From an uncultured Lachnospiraceae bacterium (lineage in GTDB: Bacteria; Bacillota; Clostridia; Lachnospirales; Lachnospiraceae): a stretch of 38,543 nucleotides of DNA. The notes below the pieces were generated by a model. That model ran no database searches. It saw only the letters and a list, made by a program, of their open reading frames with translations, and was not told the origin of the DNA. The stretch covers positions 1 to 38,543 of the forward strand of contig CATJIO010000123.1 of the NCBI GenBank assembly GCA_949740725.1, in the 5' to 3' direction. This document shows positions 1 through 8,361 of this stretch, piece by piece; the first letter of the stretch is position 1, and every line of letters starts with the position of its first letter. The translations under genes and the position numbers were made by a program.

Positions 1-137
1 AATGCACTCTCCTTTTTTCTTTTTGAAATTCCTTTGAAACTCCTTATTGCATTACGAGGCTATTATACTTCCTATAATTGAAATTATCGTGACTTTTAGA
101 ATAAATTGGAAGAAATTAGAAATTGGCATAGATTCCC

Positions 138-166
138 TTGCGAATTTGATGCTACTATGGTATACT
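138..166 (+). promoter_or_regulatory. Sigma-A type promoter
   Basis: TTGCGA (138-143), a 17-base spacer, then TATACT (161-166), about 75 bases before the start of the first polysaccharide gene. The -35 hexamer is identical to those at 2020 and 34308. Read from sequence only; no start site is known. Confidence 0.6.
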
Positions 167-241
167 TTACAAAATATATTGTCAATATAGGGAACAGAAG
201 TAAGATTGAGCAAAATGGTAATAATTTACAGGAGAGAATGG

Positions 242-1861
242 ATGGAACAAAATATCAATCCGCAAATAAAGAAATCAGATGTTTTTATAGAGAATGGTCA
301 GAAGCTTTATTCTGGTGTTATTAGCATAGGTGTGCTATGTGTGCTTGTGATTTTTCCATTATATTACAGGGATTTTTATTTTGACATTTTAGAGGCTAAG
401 TACCGTTTTTATTATCTAACAATGCTAGCTATGATCGTGGTGGTTCTGCTTGTAAGCCTCGCGCTTTTTATAGTTGACTGTCTGGAGTTTAAACTGAAGC
501 ATACGAAATTGCTTTTTAGACGATTTTCTCCGAAAGAAATCAAGAATACCATGTCAGCTATGGATTGGTTTTTAGCAGCGTTTTTGATTGCCATTTTGAT
601 TTCTACGTTTCAGTCAGATTTTTTTTATGAATCATTCTGGGGAAATGAGGGGAGATTTACTGGGCTGTTTCTTCATTTGATTTATATTGTCACATTTTGG
701 ATGGTGAGTCATCTATATCGTTTTAGGCCATGGCATGGTTCACTTTTTTTGGTGTCAGCTATGCTGCTGCTGCTATTTGGAATTACTGACTATTTTAAAA
801 TGGATATCCTGGGATTTAAAGAGAACATTTCTAAGAATGATATGTTTGACTTTACCTCCACCTTGGGAAATATTAATACCTATGTGACTTATGTGGGAAT
901 TGTATTTGGTTGTTTGAGCGCGTTGTTTACGACAGAGAAAAAGATCTGGAAAGCGGTCATTTATTATCTGGCGTTTATGATTGCGGTAATTGCCATGATT
1001 ATGGGAAATAGTGACAATGCAGTATTTGCCATTGGAGTTGTGTTTGGTTTTTTGCCGTTTTTTGCGTTTCGAACTAGAGAAGGAATTCGGCGATATCTTT
1101 TACTACTGGCTGGATTTTCCGTGGGGGCGCTGTTGACAGGTTGGACAAATGTGTCTATGGCAGGCGAGGTGCTGGAGCTTCGCGGATTTGTGGCCGTGAT
1201 TGCACAGCTCAGGATACTTCGGATTGTGGCGGTGGCTTTATTTCTTGCAGTATTACTTCTTTATGGGATAGAGTTCAGGATCAAAGACCAGGCGGATCGG
1301 AAAACAGACCTGGGGATGCGATATGTAAAACTGTGGGCTGTGTTTTTGCTGCTATGCCTGGTTGGAATATTATTGGTGCTGTATGATGTGAATATTCGCG
1401 GAAATGGAGACAGATATGGTGCGCTTAAGGCATATTTAAGGTTTTCCGATGAATGGGGAACCTTTCGGGGGATGATCTGGCGGATTAGTATTCAATCTTT
1501 TGGAGAACAGCCTTTGGGCCATAAGATATGGGGCCATGGTTTGGATACATTTGGGTTAATGACCCGGTTTTATCGGGAGGAGACTGGCCGGATCAGCGGT
1601 CAGGTTTTTGATAGTGCACACAATGAATATTTGCAGTATTTTTTGACTATCGGTGTAGTAGGATTTGTGACGTATATTGGATTTCTGGTATCAACACTAA
1701 TGAAGATTTTAAAGAAGAGCCGGCATCGTGGATGGGGACTAGCCATTTTGTTTGGGGCAGGATGCTATCTGGCCCAGGCAATAATTACGATTAATCTGCC
1801 GATTGTCACCCCAGTGCTGTGGATGCTCATGGCAGTGGGAGCGGCAGACTGCCGAAAATGA
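242..1861 (+). CDS. O-antigen ligase/polymerase family membrane protein (Wzy_C type)
   Basis: A 539-residue integral membrane protein with many hydrophobic segments, probably 11-12 helices. The long periplasmic-type loop before the last helices ends in AHNEYL (residues 459-464), the hallmark of the Wzy_C/WaaL domain. Family members join lipid-linked oligosaccharides, either polymerising repeat units or ligating glycan to an acceptor, at the outer face of the cytoplasmic membrane. The ATG at 242 is preferred because GGAGAG (231-236) sits just upstream; an in-frame TTG at 206 has no such site. A promoter lies at 138-166 and a strong terminator follows at 1906, so it may be transcribed alone. 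A second polymerase-like gene lies at 8362; which substrate each uses cannot be read from sequence. Confidence 0.8.
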   Translation: MEQNINPQIKKSDVFIENGQKLYSGVISIGVLCVLVIFPLYYRDFYFDILEAKYRFYYLTMLAMIVVVLLVSLALFIVDCLEFKLKHTKLLFRRFSPKEIKNTMSAMDWFLAAFLIAILISTFQSDFFYESFWGNEGRFTGLFLHLIYIVTFWMVSHLYRFRPWHGSLFLVSAMLLLLFGITDYFKMDILGFKENISKNDMFDFTSTLGNINTYVTYVGIVFGCLSALFTTEKKIWKAVIYYLAFMIAVIAMIMGNSDNAVFAIGVVFGFLPFFAFRTREGIRRYLLLLAGFSVGALLTGWTNVSMAGEVLELRGFVAVIAQLRILRIVAVALFLAVLLLYGIEFRIKDQADRKTDLGMRYVKLWAVFLLLCLVGILLVLYDVNIRGNGDRYGALKAYLRFSDEWGTFRGMIWRISIQSFGEQPLGHKIWGHGLDTFGLMTRFYREETGRISGQVFDSAHNEYLQYFLTIGVVGFVTYIGFLVSTLMKILKKSRHRGWGLAILFGAGCYLAQAIITINLPIVTPVLWMLMAVGAADCRK

Positions 1862-1905
1862 TAGGAAAAATAAAAATACAACAGAAATATTTTTACAGCG
1901 GCGAT

Positions 1906-1940
1906 AAGGGGAATCCCAGCATCTGGGATTCCCCTTATTT
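1906..1940 (+). terminator. Rho-independent terminator
   Basis: A perfect 14-bp stem (1906-1919 with 1923-1936), a 3-base loop CAT, then ATTTTC. It lies 45 bases after the stop of the polymerase-like gene and separates it from the promoter at 2020. Confidence 0.8.
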
Positions 1941-2019
1941 TCATGATAAAAGTTTTACAGAAAATGTCAAAATTAATAAAATATTAAATGTTTTCCAGAT
2001 CTTTTTGCCGCCACGAAAG

Positions 2020-2048
2020 TTGCGAAAAAAGTCGGTAAATGGTATAAT
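2020..2048 (+). promoter_or_regulatory. Strong sigma-A type promoter
   Basis: TTGCGA (2020-2025), a 17-base spacer and a perfect TATAAT (2043-2048). Transcription would start near 2055, about 280 bases before the next gene, so the transcript begins with a long leader or an independent small RNA. Confidence 0.75.
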
Positions 2049-2054
2049 GTCCAC

Positions 2055-2265
2055 GAAAGCCAAAAGCAGTGCGGAGAAAGTCAGGCAGACATTTTCGTCA
2101 TGCTTGCATGTAAGAAAATGTCTGCCTGACTTTCTCCATAGGGCCGCAAAGCAGATCCGACCGCACACAGCGATACCTACAAGGGATCCAAGCCGAGCAA
2201 CCAATCCATTGGGCGGTCCTCCCAACGCACCCTACACAAGCAGCAAGTGCCCTGCCCTAAGCGGA
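2055..2265 (+). ncRNA. Candidate structured non-coding RNA or long 5' leader
   Basis: This gene-free stretch (1862-2332) has its own promoter and much complementarity. A perfect 24-bp hairpin (2073-2096 with 2114-2137) comes first. A domain closed by TAGGGC/GCCCTA (2139-2144 with 2254-2259) follows; inside it GACCGC pairs with GCGGTC (2159-2164 with 2213-2218), and GATCC/GGATC (2154-2158 with 2184-2188) could make an alternative pairing. The domain's primary sequence is unlike a relaxed spacer. No Shine-Dalgarno-led gene fits; the antisense frame at 1941-2225 is probably spurious. Large clostridial RNAs such as the raiA class are about this size, but I cannot confirm a match. The 3' end is unknown: no terminator separates it from the glycosyltransferase at 2333, so it may be that gene's leader. 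Confidence 0.5.
2073..2137. repeat. Perfect 24-bp inverted repeat
   Basis: Arms 2073-2096 and 2114-2137 are exact reverse complements, separated by 17 bases that contain a smaller CATGC/GCATG pair. No T-tract follows on the plus strand, and only a weak one (GCTTTT) further along on the minus strand, so it is not a typical terminator. It is the first element of the candidate RNA. Confidence 0.85.
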
Positions 2266-2332
2266 TATATTGCCAGAAAAAGAGGGAGATGCAGGCACTC
2301 TGTTGCAGAAAGTCAGAGAGAAATGACAGAGC

Positions 2333-3175
2333 ATGATGAATAATAGTTATTCGGTTTTAATGTCTGTTTATCACAAGGAGTGTCCGGAATATTTTCAGGC
2401 GGCATTGGACAGCATTCAACGGCAGACTCTGCCGGCGGGTGAGATTATTCTGGTCTGCGATGGACCCCTTACAGAGGGGCTGGAGCAGGTAATCCAGGAA
2501 TTTTGTTCTGTATTCCCCAATATCCAGATAATCCGTTTTTTGGAGAATCGCGGTTTGGGCTATGCCTTGGCGGAGGGATTGCAGCACTGCAGCTTTGATC
2601 TAGTGGCACGGATGGATACGGATGATATCGCGGCTCAGGATCGATGCGAACTGCAGGTTGCTTTTTTGCAGGAACATCTGGATATTGATGTGCTCAGCGG
2701 GGTTTTGGAGGAGTTTGAGGGAAATGCAGCGACAGTGGAGGAAGCGATGAAGCAGGTGTTGTCCCGCAAGGAGCTGCCGCTTTCCCATGAGGAGATTTCT
2801 GATTATATGAAATACCGTAATCCGATAAACCATCCCTGTGTGATGTTTCGGAGAGATCGGGTGGAGGCAGCAGGAGGATACCAGTCCTGTGCCTTTTTCG
2901 AGGATTATGATCTGTGGGTCAGAATGTTTCTAAACCGTAGCCGGTTTGCGAATCTTTCCCAGACTCTTTTATATATGCGTGTGAATCATATGTATTCCAG
3001 ACGGGGAGGATTTGGCTATGCGAAGGCAATTATTGCATTTCAAGTCAGGCTTTTTCGATATGGGGTGATTCGCATTCCCCAGCTCTGTTGTGGGGGTGTT
3101 CTTCGAGTGACGGTGAGTATTCTGCCGAATTGGATCAGAAAACGAATTTATGACGCGAAATTAAGGAAGCATTGA
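2333..3175 (+). CDS. Family 2 glycosyltransferase, AmsE-like
   Basis: A 280-residue GT-A fold glycosyltransferase. It begins with the typical SVLMSVYHKE strand and has LVCDGPLT after the first beta-alpha unit. The metal/nucleotide-sugar DXD-type motif reads RMDTDD near residue 97, and FEDYDLW lies near residue 185, the region of the catalytic base. This pattern matches the AmsE/galactosyl- or rhamnosyl-transferase branch of GT2, which adds sugars to undecaprenyl-linked oligosaccharides on the cytoplasmic side. The start is one of two adjacent ATGs (2333 or 2336), with a weak ribosome binding site. The next gene starts immediately after the stop, so the two are probably translated together. 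The donor sugar cannot be read from sequence. Confidence 0.82.
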   Translation: MMNNSYSVLMSVYHKECPEYFQAALDSIQRQTLPAGEIILVCDGPLTEGLEQVIQEFCSVFPNIQIIRFLENRGLGYALAEGLQHCSFDLVARMDTDDIAAQDRCELQVAFLQEHLDIDVLSGVLEEFEGNAATVEEAMKQVLSRKELPLSHEEISDYMKYRNPINHPCVMFRRDRVEAAGGYQSCAFFEDYDLWVRMFLNRSRFANLSQTLLYMRVNHMYSRRGGFGYAKAIIAFQVRLFRYGVIRIPQLCCGGVLRVTVSILPNWIRKRIYDAKLRKH

Positions 3176-3177
3176 GG

Positions 3178-4569
3178 ATGAGAGAGATCACAAATAACAG
3201 CAGCTTTGAACAGTATAAACGAATTGTAAAATTTGCTGGTTCTGCAGTGATTGTTCTGGTGGAACTGGCTGTTTATTTTTATGCCTGGATGAACTGGTAT
3301 AATACCCATATGACCATTGCATTTTTCCGCCGCGGGAATTGGCTGATTGCAGGGGAATATTTGGTTCTGCTGCTTTTTTTTCACCGGATGTATGGAGGAT
3401 TAAAGGTGGGGATATACAGGTATTGGAATCTGGTGTATTCCCACATGATATCTATTGTAGGAATCAACATATTTTTTTATGTTCAGGTGGTGCTGTTTGA
3501 TAAAAAGATGCACAATCCTACCGGAATGTTTGTGGTAACCCTGGTGGATCTGGTGCTGGTGATGATCTGGGCGGCGGTCTTTCGGAAATTTTACCGGTTT
3601 TTATTTCCTAGAAAGAGGCTGCTCCTGGTGCACAGCAAGATGCCCATGTTTCAGTTAATGAACCGGATTGACACAAGGGAGGATAAATATGAGATTGCAA
3701 AAACAGTATCCATCGATAAGGGGATTGAGAAAATTGTGGAGGAGTCCAGAGATTATGATGGGGTGATTATTGGGGACATTCCAGCGGGTTCCAGGAACCG
3801 ACTAATGAAGCGCTGCTATGCGTTGAATATCCGGAGCTACACAGTGCCGAAAATCAGCGATATTCTTCTCCGCACCTCGATTGAATTAAATATTTTTGAC
3901 GCGCCGCTGTATTTGTCACGGAATTACGATGGCTTAGCGTGGGATCAGCGGTTTGTGAAACGGCTGGTGGATGTGGTGTTTTCCGGACTTATGCTGATTT
4001 TGACCAGCCCTTTTTTCCTCTTGATTGCAGCGGCTATCAAATGCACGGACCATGGACCGGTGTTATTTATGCAGCAGAGGCTGACAATTCACGGTCAGGT
4101 ATTTTCAATTTATAAGTTCCGCACCATGGTAGTGGATGCGGAGAAAAAGAGCGGGCCAATTAAGGCTGGAGATCATGACCCCAGGATTCTTCCAGTAGGG
4201 CGTTTCCTGCGCGCCACGCGGTTGGATGAGCTGCCGCAGTTGCTCAATATTTTAAAGGGGGACATGAGTCTGGTGGGGCCTAGGCCTGAGCGGCCTGAGC
4301 TGGCCAAGATTATCACGAAAAATATTCCGGAATTCGAATACCGGTTAAAGGTAAAGGCAGGGCTGACCGGCTATGCGCAGATTTATGGGAAATACTGCAC
4401 TACTAGCTATGATAAATTGAAGCTGGATTTGACCTACATCCGGAATTATTCCATCTGGATGGATCTTAAGCTGATTCTCATGACACCAAAAATCCTGTTT
4501 ATGAAAGAGTCTACCGAGGGATTTGAGGAAGGGAAATGGGAGGATCCGGCTTTGAAGGAGTGGGAGTAG
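3178..4569 (+). CDS. Polyprenyl-phosphate sugar-1-phosphate transferase (PGT 1)
   Basis: A 463-residue bacterial sugar transferase. Hydrophobic helices at about 20-150 are followed by a divergent cytoplasmic nucleotide-binding-like segment and the C-terminal catalytic domain. Visible motifs are KFRTM (about 313), LDELPQ (about 349; its Asp-Glu pair is the catalytic dyad of the family) and GPRPERP (about 367), then GLTGYAQIYGK. It should load the first sugar phosphate from a UDP-sugar onto undecaprenyl phosphate. ATG 3178 is preferred over an in-frame TTG at 3172 because AAGGAAG sits at a suitable distance. It abuts the upstream glycosyltransferase, and the next gene starts 2 bases after its stop. 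It is one of three such enzymes in the window, which suggests more than one glycan. Confidence 0.88.
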   Translation: MREITNNSSFEQYKRIVKFAGSAVIVLVELAVYFYAWMNWYNTHMTIAFFRRGNWLIAGEYLVLLLFFHRMYGGLKVGIYRYWNLVYSHMISIVGINIFFYVQVVLFDKKMHNPTGMFVVTLVDLVLVMIWAAVFRKFYRFLFPRKRLLLVHSKMPMFQLMNRIDTREDKYEIAKTVSIDKGIEKIVEESRDYDGVIIGDIPAGSRNRLMKRCYALNIRSYTVPKISDILLRTSIELNIFDAPLYLSRNYDGLAWDQRFVKRLVDVVFSGLMLILTSPFFLLIAAAIKCTDHGPVLFMQQRLTIHGQVFSIYKFRTMVVDAEKKSGPIKAGDHDPRILPVGRFLRATRLDELPQLLNILKGDMSLVGPRPERPELAKIITKNIPEFEYRLKVKAGLTGYAQIYGKYCTTSYDKLKLDLTYIRNYSIWMDLKLILMTPKILFMKESTEGFEEGKWEDPALKEWE

Positions 4570-4570
4570 G

Positions 4571-5554
4571 ATGAGAGAGAAGGTTTTGACGGTCATTGTA
4601 CCAATGTACAATGTAGAGCGTTATATTCAGCAGTGCCTGGAGTCCTTTCTGGTTCCGGAGGTGATGGAGGATCTAGAGATTTTGGTGATCGATGATGGGG
4701 GCCAGGATCATTCGGCAGATATTGCGCGCTCTTATGAGGAGCGATACCCTGAGATCTACCGGGTGATTCATAAAGAAAACGGCGGTCATGGTTCCACTAT
4801 TAATCGCGGGATAGAGGAGGCAGGCGGGAAGTACTTTCGGGTGGTTGATGGAGATGACTGGGTAAATCGGGAAGGATTGATTCATTTTGTCCGTCATTTA
4901 GAAGAGACCGAGGCGGATATGGTGCTGTCCAACTATCACTGGGTAGATCATACATCCGGTAGGCAACGGGCAGAGGTGGAAGAGATTTGTCCCGGCATTC
5001 CCTATGAGGTGACATGCGCATTTGAGGATGTAGCAGAAAGAATCTTTATGAAGATGCACGCCATCACCTATAAAACCTCGGTAATCCGAGGGCAGCCAGA
5101 GAGGCTGGATGAGCATTGTTTTTACGTGGATACAGAATACATGCTTTTTCCCTTGCCTTATGTAAAAAGTGTTTCAGCGGTTCGGGACTTTGTGTATCAA
5201 TATCGCATCAATTTGCCGGGACAGAGCATGAGCGCGGAAAAGCTGCAAAAGCAATGTAGCCATCATGAGCGTGTGCTGGATCGGCTTTTGCAGTTTTATC
5301 AGCAGCACAAGGAGGATCCCTGTAAGGGAGTGCTGGAAAAGACGCTGGCTAGAATTGCCACCAGCCAATATAAAATTTACCTAATGCTTTCGGGGAATCA
5401 TAAAGGGGCGATGATGGGACTGGAGAGACGGCTGAAGGAGGACTTTCCAAAGGTGTACGGACAGGTGACCAATCCGGCGGTGCTCTTTCTGCGAAAGACT
5501 GGCTATGTCCCCTTTAGCACGGTAAGATGGATGACCAGAAGAAGGTTCCGGTAA
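4571..5554 (+). CDS. Family 2 glycosyltransferase
   Basis: A 327-residue GT2 enzyme. VIVPMYNVERY opens the Rossmann-like fold, VIDDGGQD follows, then ENGGHGSTINRG, and RVVDGDDW near residue 95 is the DXD-type metal and nucleotide-sugar site. The C-terminal half is predicted mostly helical with no clear membrane segment, so it probably acts at the inner membrane surface on the lipid-linked acceptor begun by the upstream PGT. It starts 2 bases after that gene. The stop codon lies inside a hairpin shared with the convergent flippase gene. It resembles EpsJ/WcaA-type proteins; the sugar added is not deducible. Confidence 0.82.
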   Translation: MREKVLTVIVPMYNVERYIQQCLESFLVPEVMEDLEILVIDDGGQDHSADIARSYEERYPEIYRVIHKENGGHGSTINRGIEEAGGKYFRVVDGDDWVNREGLIHFVRHLEETEADMVLSNYHWVDHTSGRQRAEVEEICPGIPYEVTCAFEDVAERIFMKMHAITYKTSVIRGQPERLDEHCFYVDTEYMLFPLPYVKSVSAVRDFVYQYRINLPGQSMSAEKLQKQCSHHERVLDRLLQFYQQHKEDPCKGVLEKTLARIATSQYKIYLMLSGNHKGAMMGLERRLKEDFPKVYGQVTNPAVLFLRKTGYVPFSTVRWMTRRRFR

Positions 5555-5577
5555 TCGGCTTACAGCCGATACCGGAA
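5546..5577. terminator. Hairpin spanning both stop codons of convergent genes
   Basis: TTCCGGTAATCGGCT (5546-5560), loop TAC, then AGCCGATACCGGAA (5564-5577): a 14-bp stem with one bulged base. The TAA stops of the plus-strand glycosyltransferase (5552-5554) and the minus-strand flippase (5560-5562) both lie inside it. U-tracts are poor on both sides, so termination in either direction is inferred. Confidence 0.5.
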
Positions 5578-6969
5578 AATAAGCAGAATAAGTCCATACA
5601 GGGCAAAAAAGCTGGCAGAAGTAATGCATAAGGCGGGAAAGCCTTCCAACGGGATCACTTGATGGATCAGTATAAGGAGAGCAGAGGCTGGGAGAAGAGC
5701 GGCTAGTACTTTTTTCAGCTGGAGTGCGCCTTGAAAGGAAGACTGCTGTGAGCGGATGAACCAAAGCTGCACCAGGAGCACAGTAATTTCCGCTATTAGC
5801 GTTCCGATAGAAGCGCCTATTGATCGGTAATGGGGAATTAAGAGGGCATTTAAAACAACATCTACAGCAGCACCGGCGCAGGTGGAATAGACCACCAGGT
5901 GTTCTTTACCTAAAGGAACTAACATCTGGATGCCGATCACATTGGTCAAGCCGATGAGAAAGACCGTGGGAAGGATGATTCTTACCGCGCCTGCAGCAGA
6001 CAGGAAGGCTTGGCCAAAAATAAAGCAGATGCTTTCCTCTGCCATGATGATAAAATAAATGCAGAGAGGGAAAGCGGTCAAGGTCACAAAGCCGAAGGAC
6101 TTTCTTATCAGAATAGTAAACTGGGACTGCTGATTCATTTTCACATAGTAGGAAATGCGGGGAAGCAGGACGGTTCCCAGAGAAGTAGAAAAAATAACCA
6201 ATAAATTTTTGATTTTTACGGCAGCATCATAGTAGCCGACCTCCTGACTGTCAGTCATCATACGGAGCATCACCACATCTAGATTAGTATAAATAGTAGT
6301 GGCGACTGAGAGAGCAAATAGTACAAAGACTGGCTTTAAATGTCGGGTAAACTGATAACCTCCACACGGAGTAAAGGAAATATATTTTCTGGCATGAAAG
6401 AAATTCAATATGTTTGAGCCGACGCTGGCAAAGACCGTGATGGCTCCGTAGATGGCCAGATCCTCTCTGGTGCGCACCAGGAGAAAGGTCAGGAGGATTG
6501 CCGCTAGATTAAAGAACAAGGAGCGGATGGTCATGGCCCGGTATTGTTCCAGGGCTTTATAGAGCCATTCTACGCCCAGAAGATTGAAAATCATAGTGGT
6601 ACTGCAAATCAGGAGCAGTTGGCTTTCCTGGCGGAAAGAACCGATAAGAATTAAGAGAGAAAAAAAGATCAGATATACAACTGCAGTCATTACCACATTA
6701 ATGAGGAAAATTTCCTGAGCAGTTCTAGTCAGCTCATCAGAATGATCCTGCACCTGGGCGCAGGCACGGATTCCGTAGGTGGGAATACCTAGCCGGGCGA
6801 TAAGGGCAAAATAAGAGGTGATTGACACAGCAAATGCAATGCGGCCAGTTCCTTCTGGCAGAAGAATCCGGGACACATAGGGAGCGGTGACAACTGAGAA
6901 GAGGAATGCAGATGCAGTGAGGATGATATTCATAACAAAGTTTAACTTTATGGAAGCATTTTTTTGCAT
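5560..6969 (-). CDS. Wzx-type oligosaccharide flippase
   Basis: A 469-residue protein of the MATE/polysaccharide-transporter (MOP) superfamily with about 12-14 hydrophobic segments. It starts KLNFVMNIILTASAFLFSVV and has SRILLPEGTGRIAFA, the usual first-helix signature of Wzx/RfbX proteins. It should flip undecaprenyl-diphosphate oligosaccharide to the outer face of the membrane. It is the only flippase in the window and is the only polysaccharide gene on the minus strand. It converges on the glycosyltransferase at 4571 and diverges from the Wzz-like gene at 7043. The ATG is preceded by AAAGGCG. Confidence 0.88.
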   Translation of the reverse strand: MQKNASIKLNFVMNIILTASAFLFSVVTAPYVSRILLPEGTGRIAFAVSITSYFALIARLGIPTYGIRACAQVQDHSDELTRTAQEIFLINVVMTAVVYLIFFSLLILIGSFRQESQLLLICSTTMIFNLLGVEWLYKALEQYRAMTIRSLFFNLAAILLTFLLVRTREDLAIYGAITVFASVGSNILNFFHARKYISFTPCGGYQFTRHLKPVFVLFALSVATTIYTNLDVVMLRMMTDSQEVGYYDAAVKIKNLLVIFSTSLGTVLLPRISYYVKMNQQSQFTILIRKSFGFVTLTAFPLCIYFIIMAEESICFIFGQAFLSAAGAVRIILPTVFLIGLTNVIGIQMLVPLGKEHLVVYSTCAGAAVDVVLNALLIPHYRSIGASIGTLIAEITVLLVQLWFIRSQQSSFQGALQLKKVLAALLPASALLILIHQVIPLEGFPALCITSASFFALYGLILLIFRYRL

Positions 6970-7001
6970 GTTGATTCGCCTTTCATGAAACGATAGGTAT
7001 T

Positions 7002-7030
7002 AGTATAGCATAAGATTTAAGAAAAATAAA
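7002..7030 (-). promoter_or_regulatory. Extended -10 promoter for the flippase gene
   Basis: On the minus strand TATACT (complement of 7002-7007) is preceded by TGC, an extended -10. The -35 (TTTATT, complement of 7025-7030) at 17-base spacing is weak. It faces the flippase gene starting at 6969. Confidence 0.5.
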
Positions 7031-7042
7031 GGAGGCGCTGTC

Positions 7043-8347
7043 GTGAAGAATTTAAAATCGATTTATTTTAATAATCTGATCTGTGATTTTTGGAAAAGGA
7101 GGAAGATCATCCTGTGCTTTATGATGGTTTGCGCTGCATTTTTTGCATTTATCAGTGTAAAAAGAGCGGAGACGGTTCGGGATTTGACACAGGAGCAGAT
7201 CGAAGAGATTGAAGAGTATAATGAGAAAATCGAGGAATATAATAAGACCATCGCAGATGCAGAGGAAAGCCTGGCATTGGTGAATCAGCAGATAGAGGAG
7301 CTCCAGCAATACGTGGATCAGTCGATTTACATGAAACTGGACGGTCAGAATATTCATACAGCTTCTGTTCAGTATGGGATTACTACAGAGGCAAATGTGG
7401 GGAATATATTGAATGCGCTGGTTCTTTATATTAATGAAGGCGGACTGAAGGAGGCCCTTTCCGAGGAACACCCGGACTTATCAGTGGAAAGCTGGAGAGA
7501 GGTGATTTCTCCTTCGATTACGGCGAATCTTTTAAATATTACAATTATTCATTATGATGAAGAGCAGCTAAAGCAGATTTTCCAGCTGGTGAAAACCAGA
7601 GTAAAGGATCAGACCCCGGAGATTGCCCAGGTGCAGGGGAATTTTACCATGGATGAAATTGACTCCAGCATTTATGTTAAGGCGGATGTGGGGGTTACCA
7701 ATAATCAAAATAATCACTTAAATAATTTAAAGGGCTACACGAGCAACCGGGTTGACCTGGAAAATAAGCTAATTTCTCAGCAGAATAATAAGAAAAGCTA
7801 TATCGAGAAAAATGAACCGGAGGTAATGGAGGCCAGAAGAATCAACCCAGTACTACAGACACTGGCCTATACCTCCGTGGGTGTTCTTTTCGGCGTAGTC
7901 CTCCCGGCATTGATCTTTATCCTGAATTATATTTTAAGCGACCGACTTCGGTCAAAGGAGGATCTGCGGAACGCAAATATTAATGTTATTGGTAGCTACC
8001 GTCAGGACGGCAGCTATGCTCCTGCTCTGGAACGGAGTATGATGGATCTGGAAATACTGGCCAGACAGCAGGAACTCTCCTCTATCTTCTTAAATGTGCT
8101 GGGGGAGGATGAGATTAGCAAAAAGGTGGCGTCTGATTATGCCGAAGCCATAGGGAAGGCCGGATATGAGACGGAAACAGGATTTCGCGTATATGACGAA
8201 GCGGAAGAGTTAAAGCAGATGGTAAAGAGCAGAGCTTGTGTGCTGTTCGCACAGGTGGGGAAGAATACCTATGCCCAGTTGGAGCAGCAGCTGCGTCTGT
8301 GTGAGCGCTTTCAGGTAAAGGTATTAGGCTGTGTGGTAATTGGATGA
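7043..8347 (+). CDS. Wzz-like chain-length determinant with degenerate kinase-like tail (1)
   Basis: A 434-residue polysaccharide co-polymerase. Membrane helix 1 is at about 21-38, a charged coiled coil (EEIEEYNEKIEEYNK) at about 47-90, and helix 2 at about 270-293. A cytoplasmic domain of about 140 residues follows, ending VLGCVVIG. That ending resembles the last strand of bacterial tyrosine kinases (BY-kinases), but I see no Walker A P-loop and no tyrosine-rich tail. The protein should control chain length together with a polymerase. The GTG start at 7043 is supported by GGAGG at 7031-7035. Its stop overlaps an alternative start of the next gene. A paralogue of the same layout lies at 11141. 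Confidence 0.72.
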   Translation: MKNLKSIYFNNLICDFWKRRKIILCFMMVCAAFFAFISVKRAETVRDLTQEQIEEIEEYNEKIEEYNKTIADAEESLALVNQQIEELQQYVDQSIYMKLDGQNIHTASVQYGITTEANVGNILNALVLYINEGGLKEALSEEHPDLSVESWREVISPSITANLLNITIIHYDEEQLKQIFQLVKTRVKDQTPEIAQVQGNFTMDEIDSSIYVKADVGVTNNQNNHLNNLKGYTSNRVDLENKLISQQNNKKSYIEKNEPEVMEARRINPVLQTLAYTSVGVLFGVVLPALIFILNYILSDRLRSKEDLRNANINVIGSYRQDGSYAPALERSMMDLEILARQQELSSIFLNVLGEDEISKKVASDYAEAIGKAGYETETGFRVYDEAEELKQMVKSRACVLFAQVGKNTYAQLEQQLRLCERFQVKVLGCVVIG

Positions 8348-8361
8348 CATGGGGGAACAGA

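Noticed and set aside
1941-2225. A 94-codon minus-strand open frame opposite the candidate RNA
   Set aside because: It has no ribosome binding site, spans both arms of the inverted repeat and the preceding region, and faces against a consensus promoter. It is best explained as a chance frame in a structured RNA region.
1819-2343. A 174-codon plus-strand frame across the gap after the first gene
   Set aside because: It starts inside the polymerase gene, crosses a terminator, a promoter and the inverted repeat, and its composition resembles no protein family.
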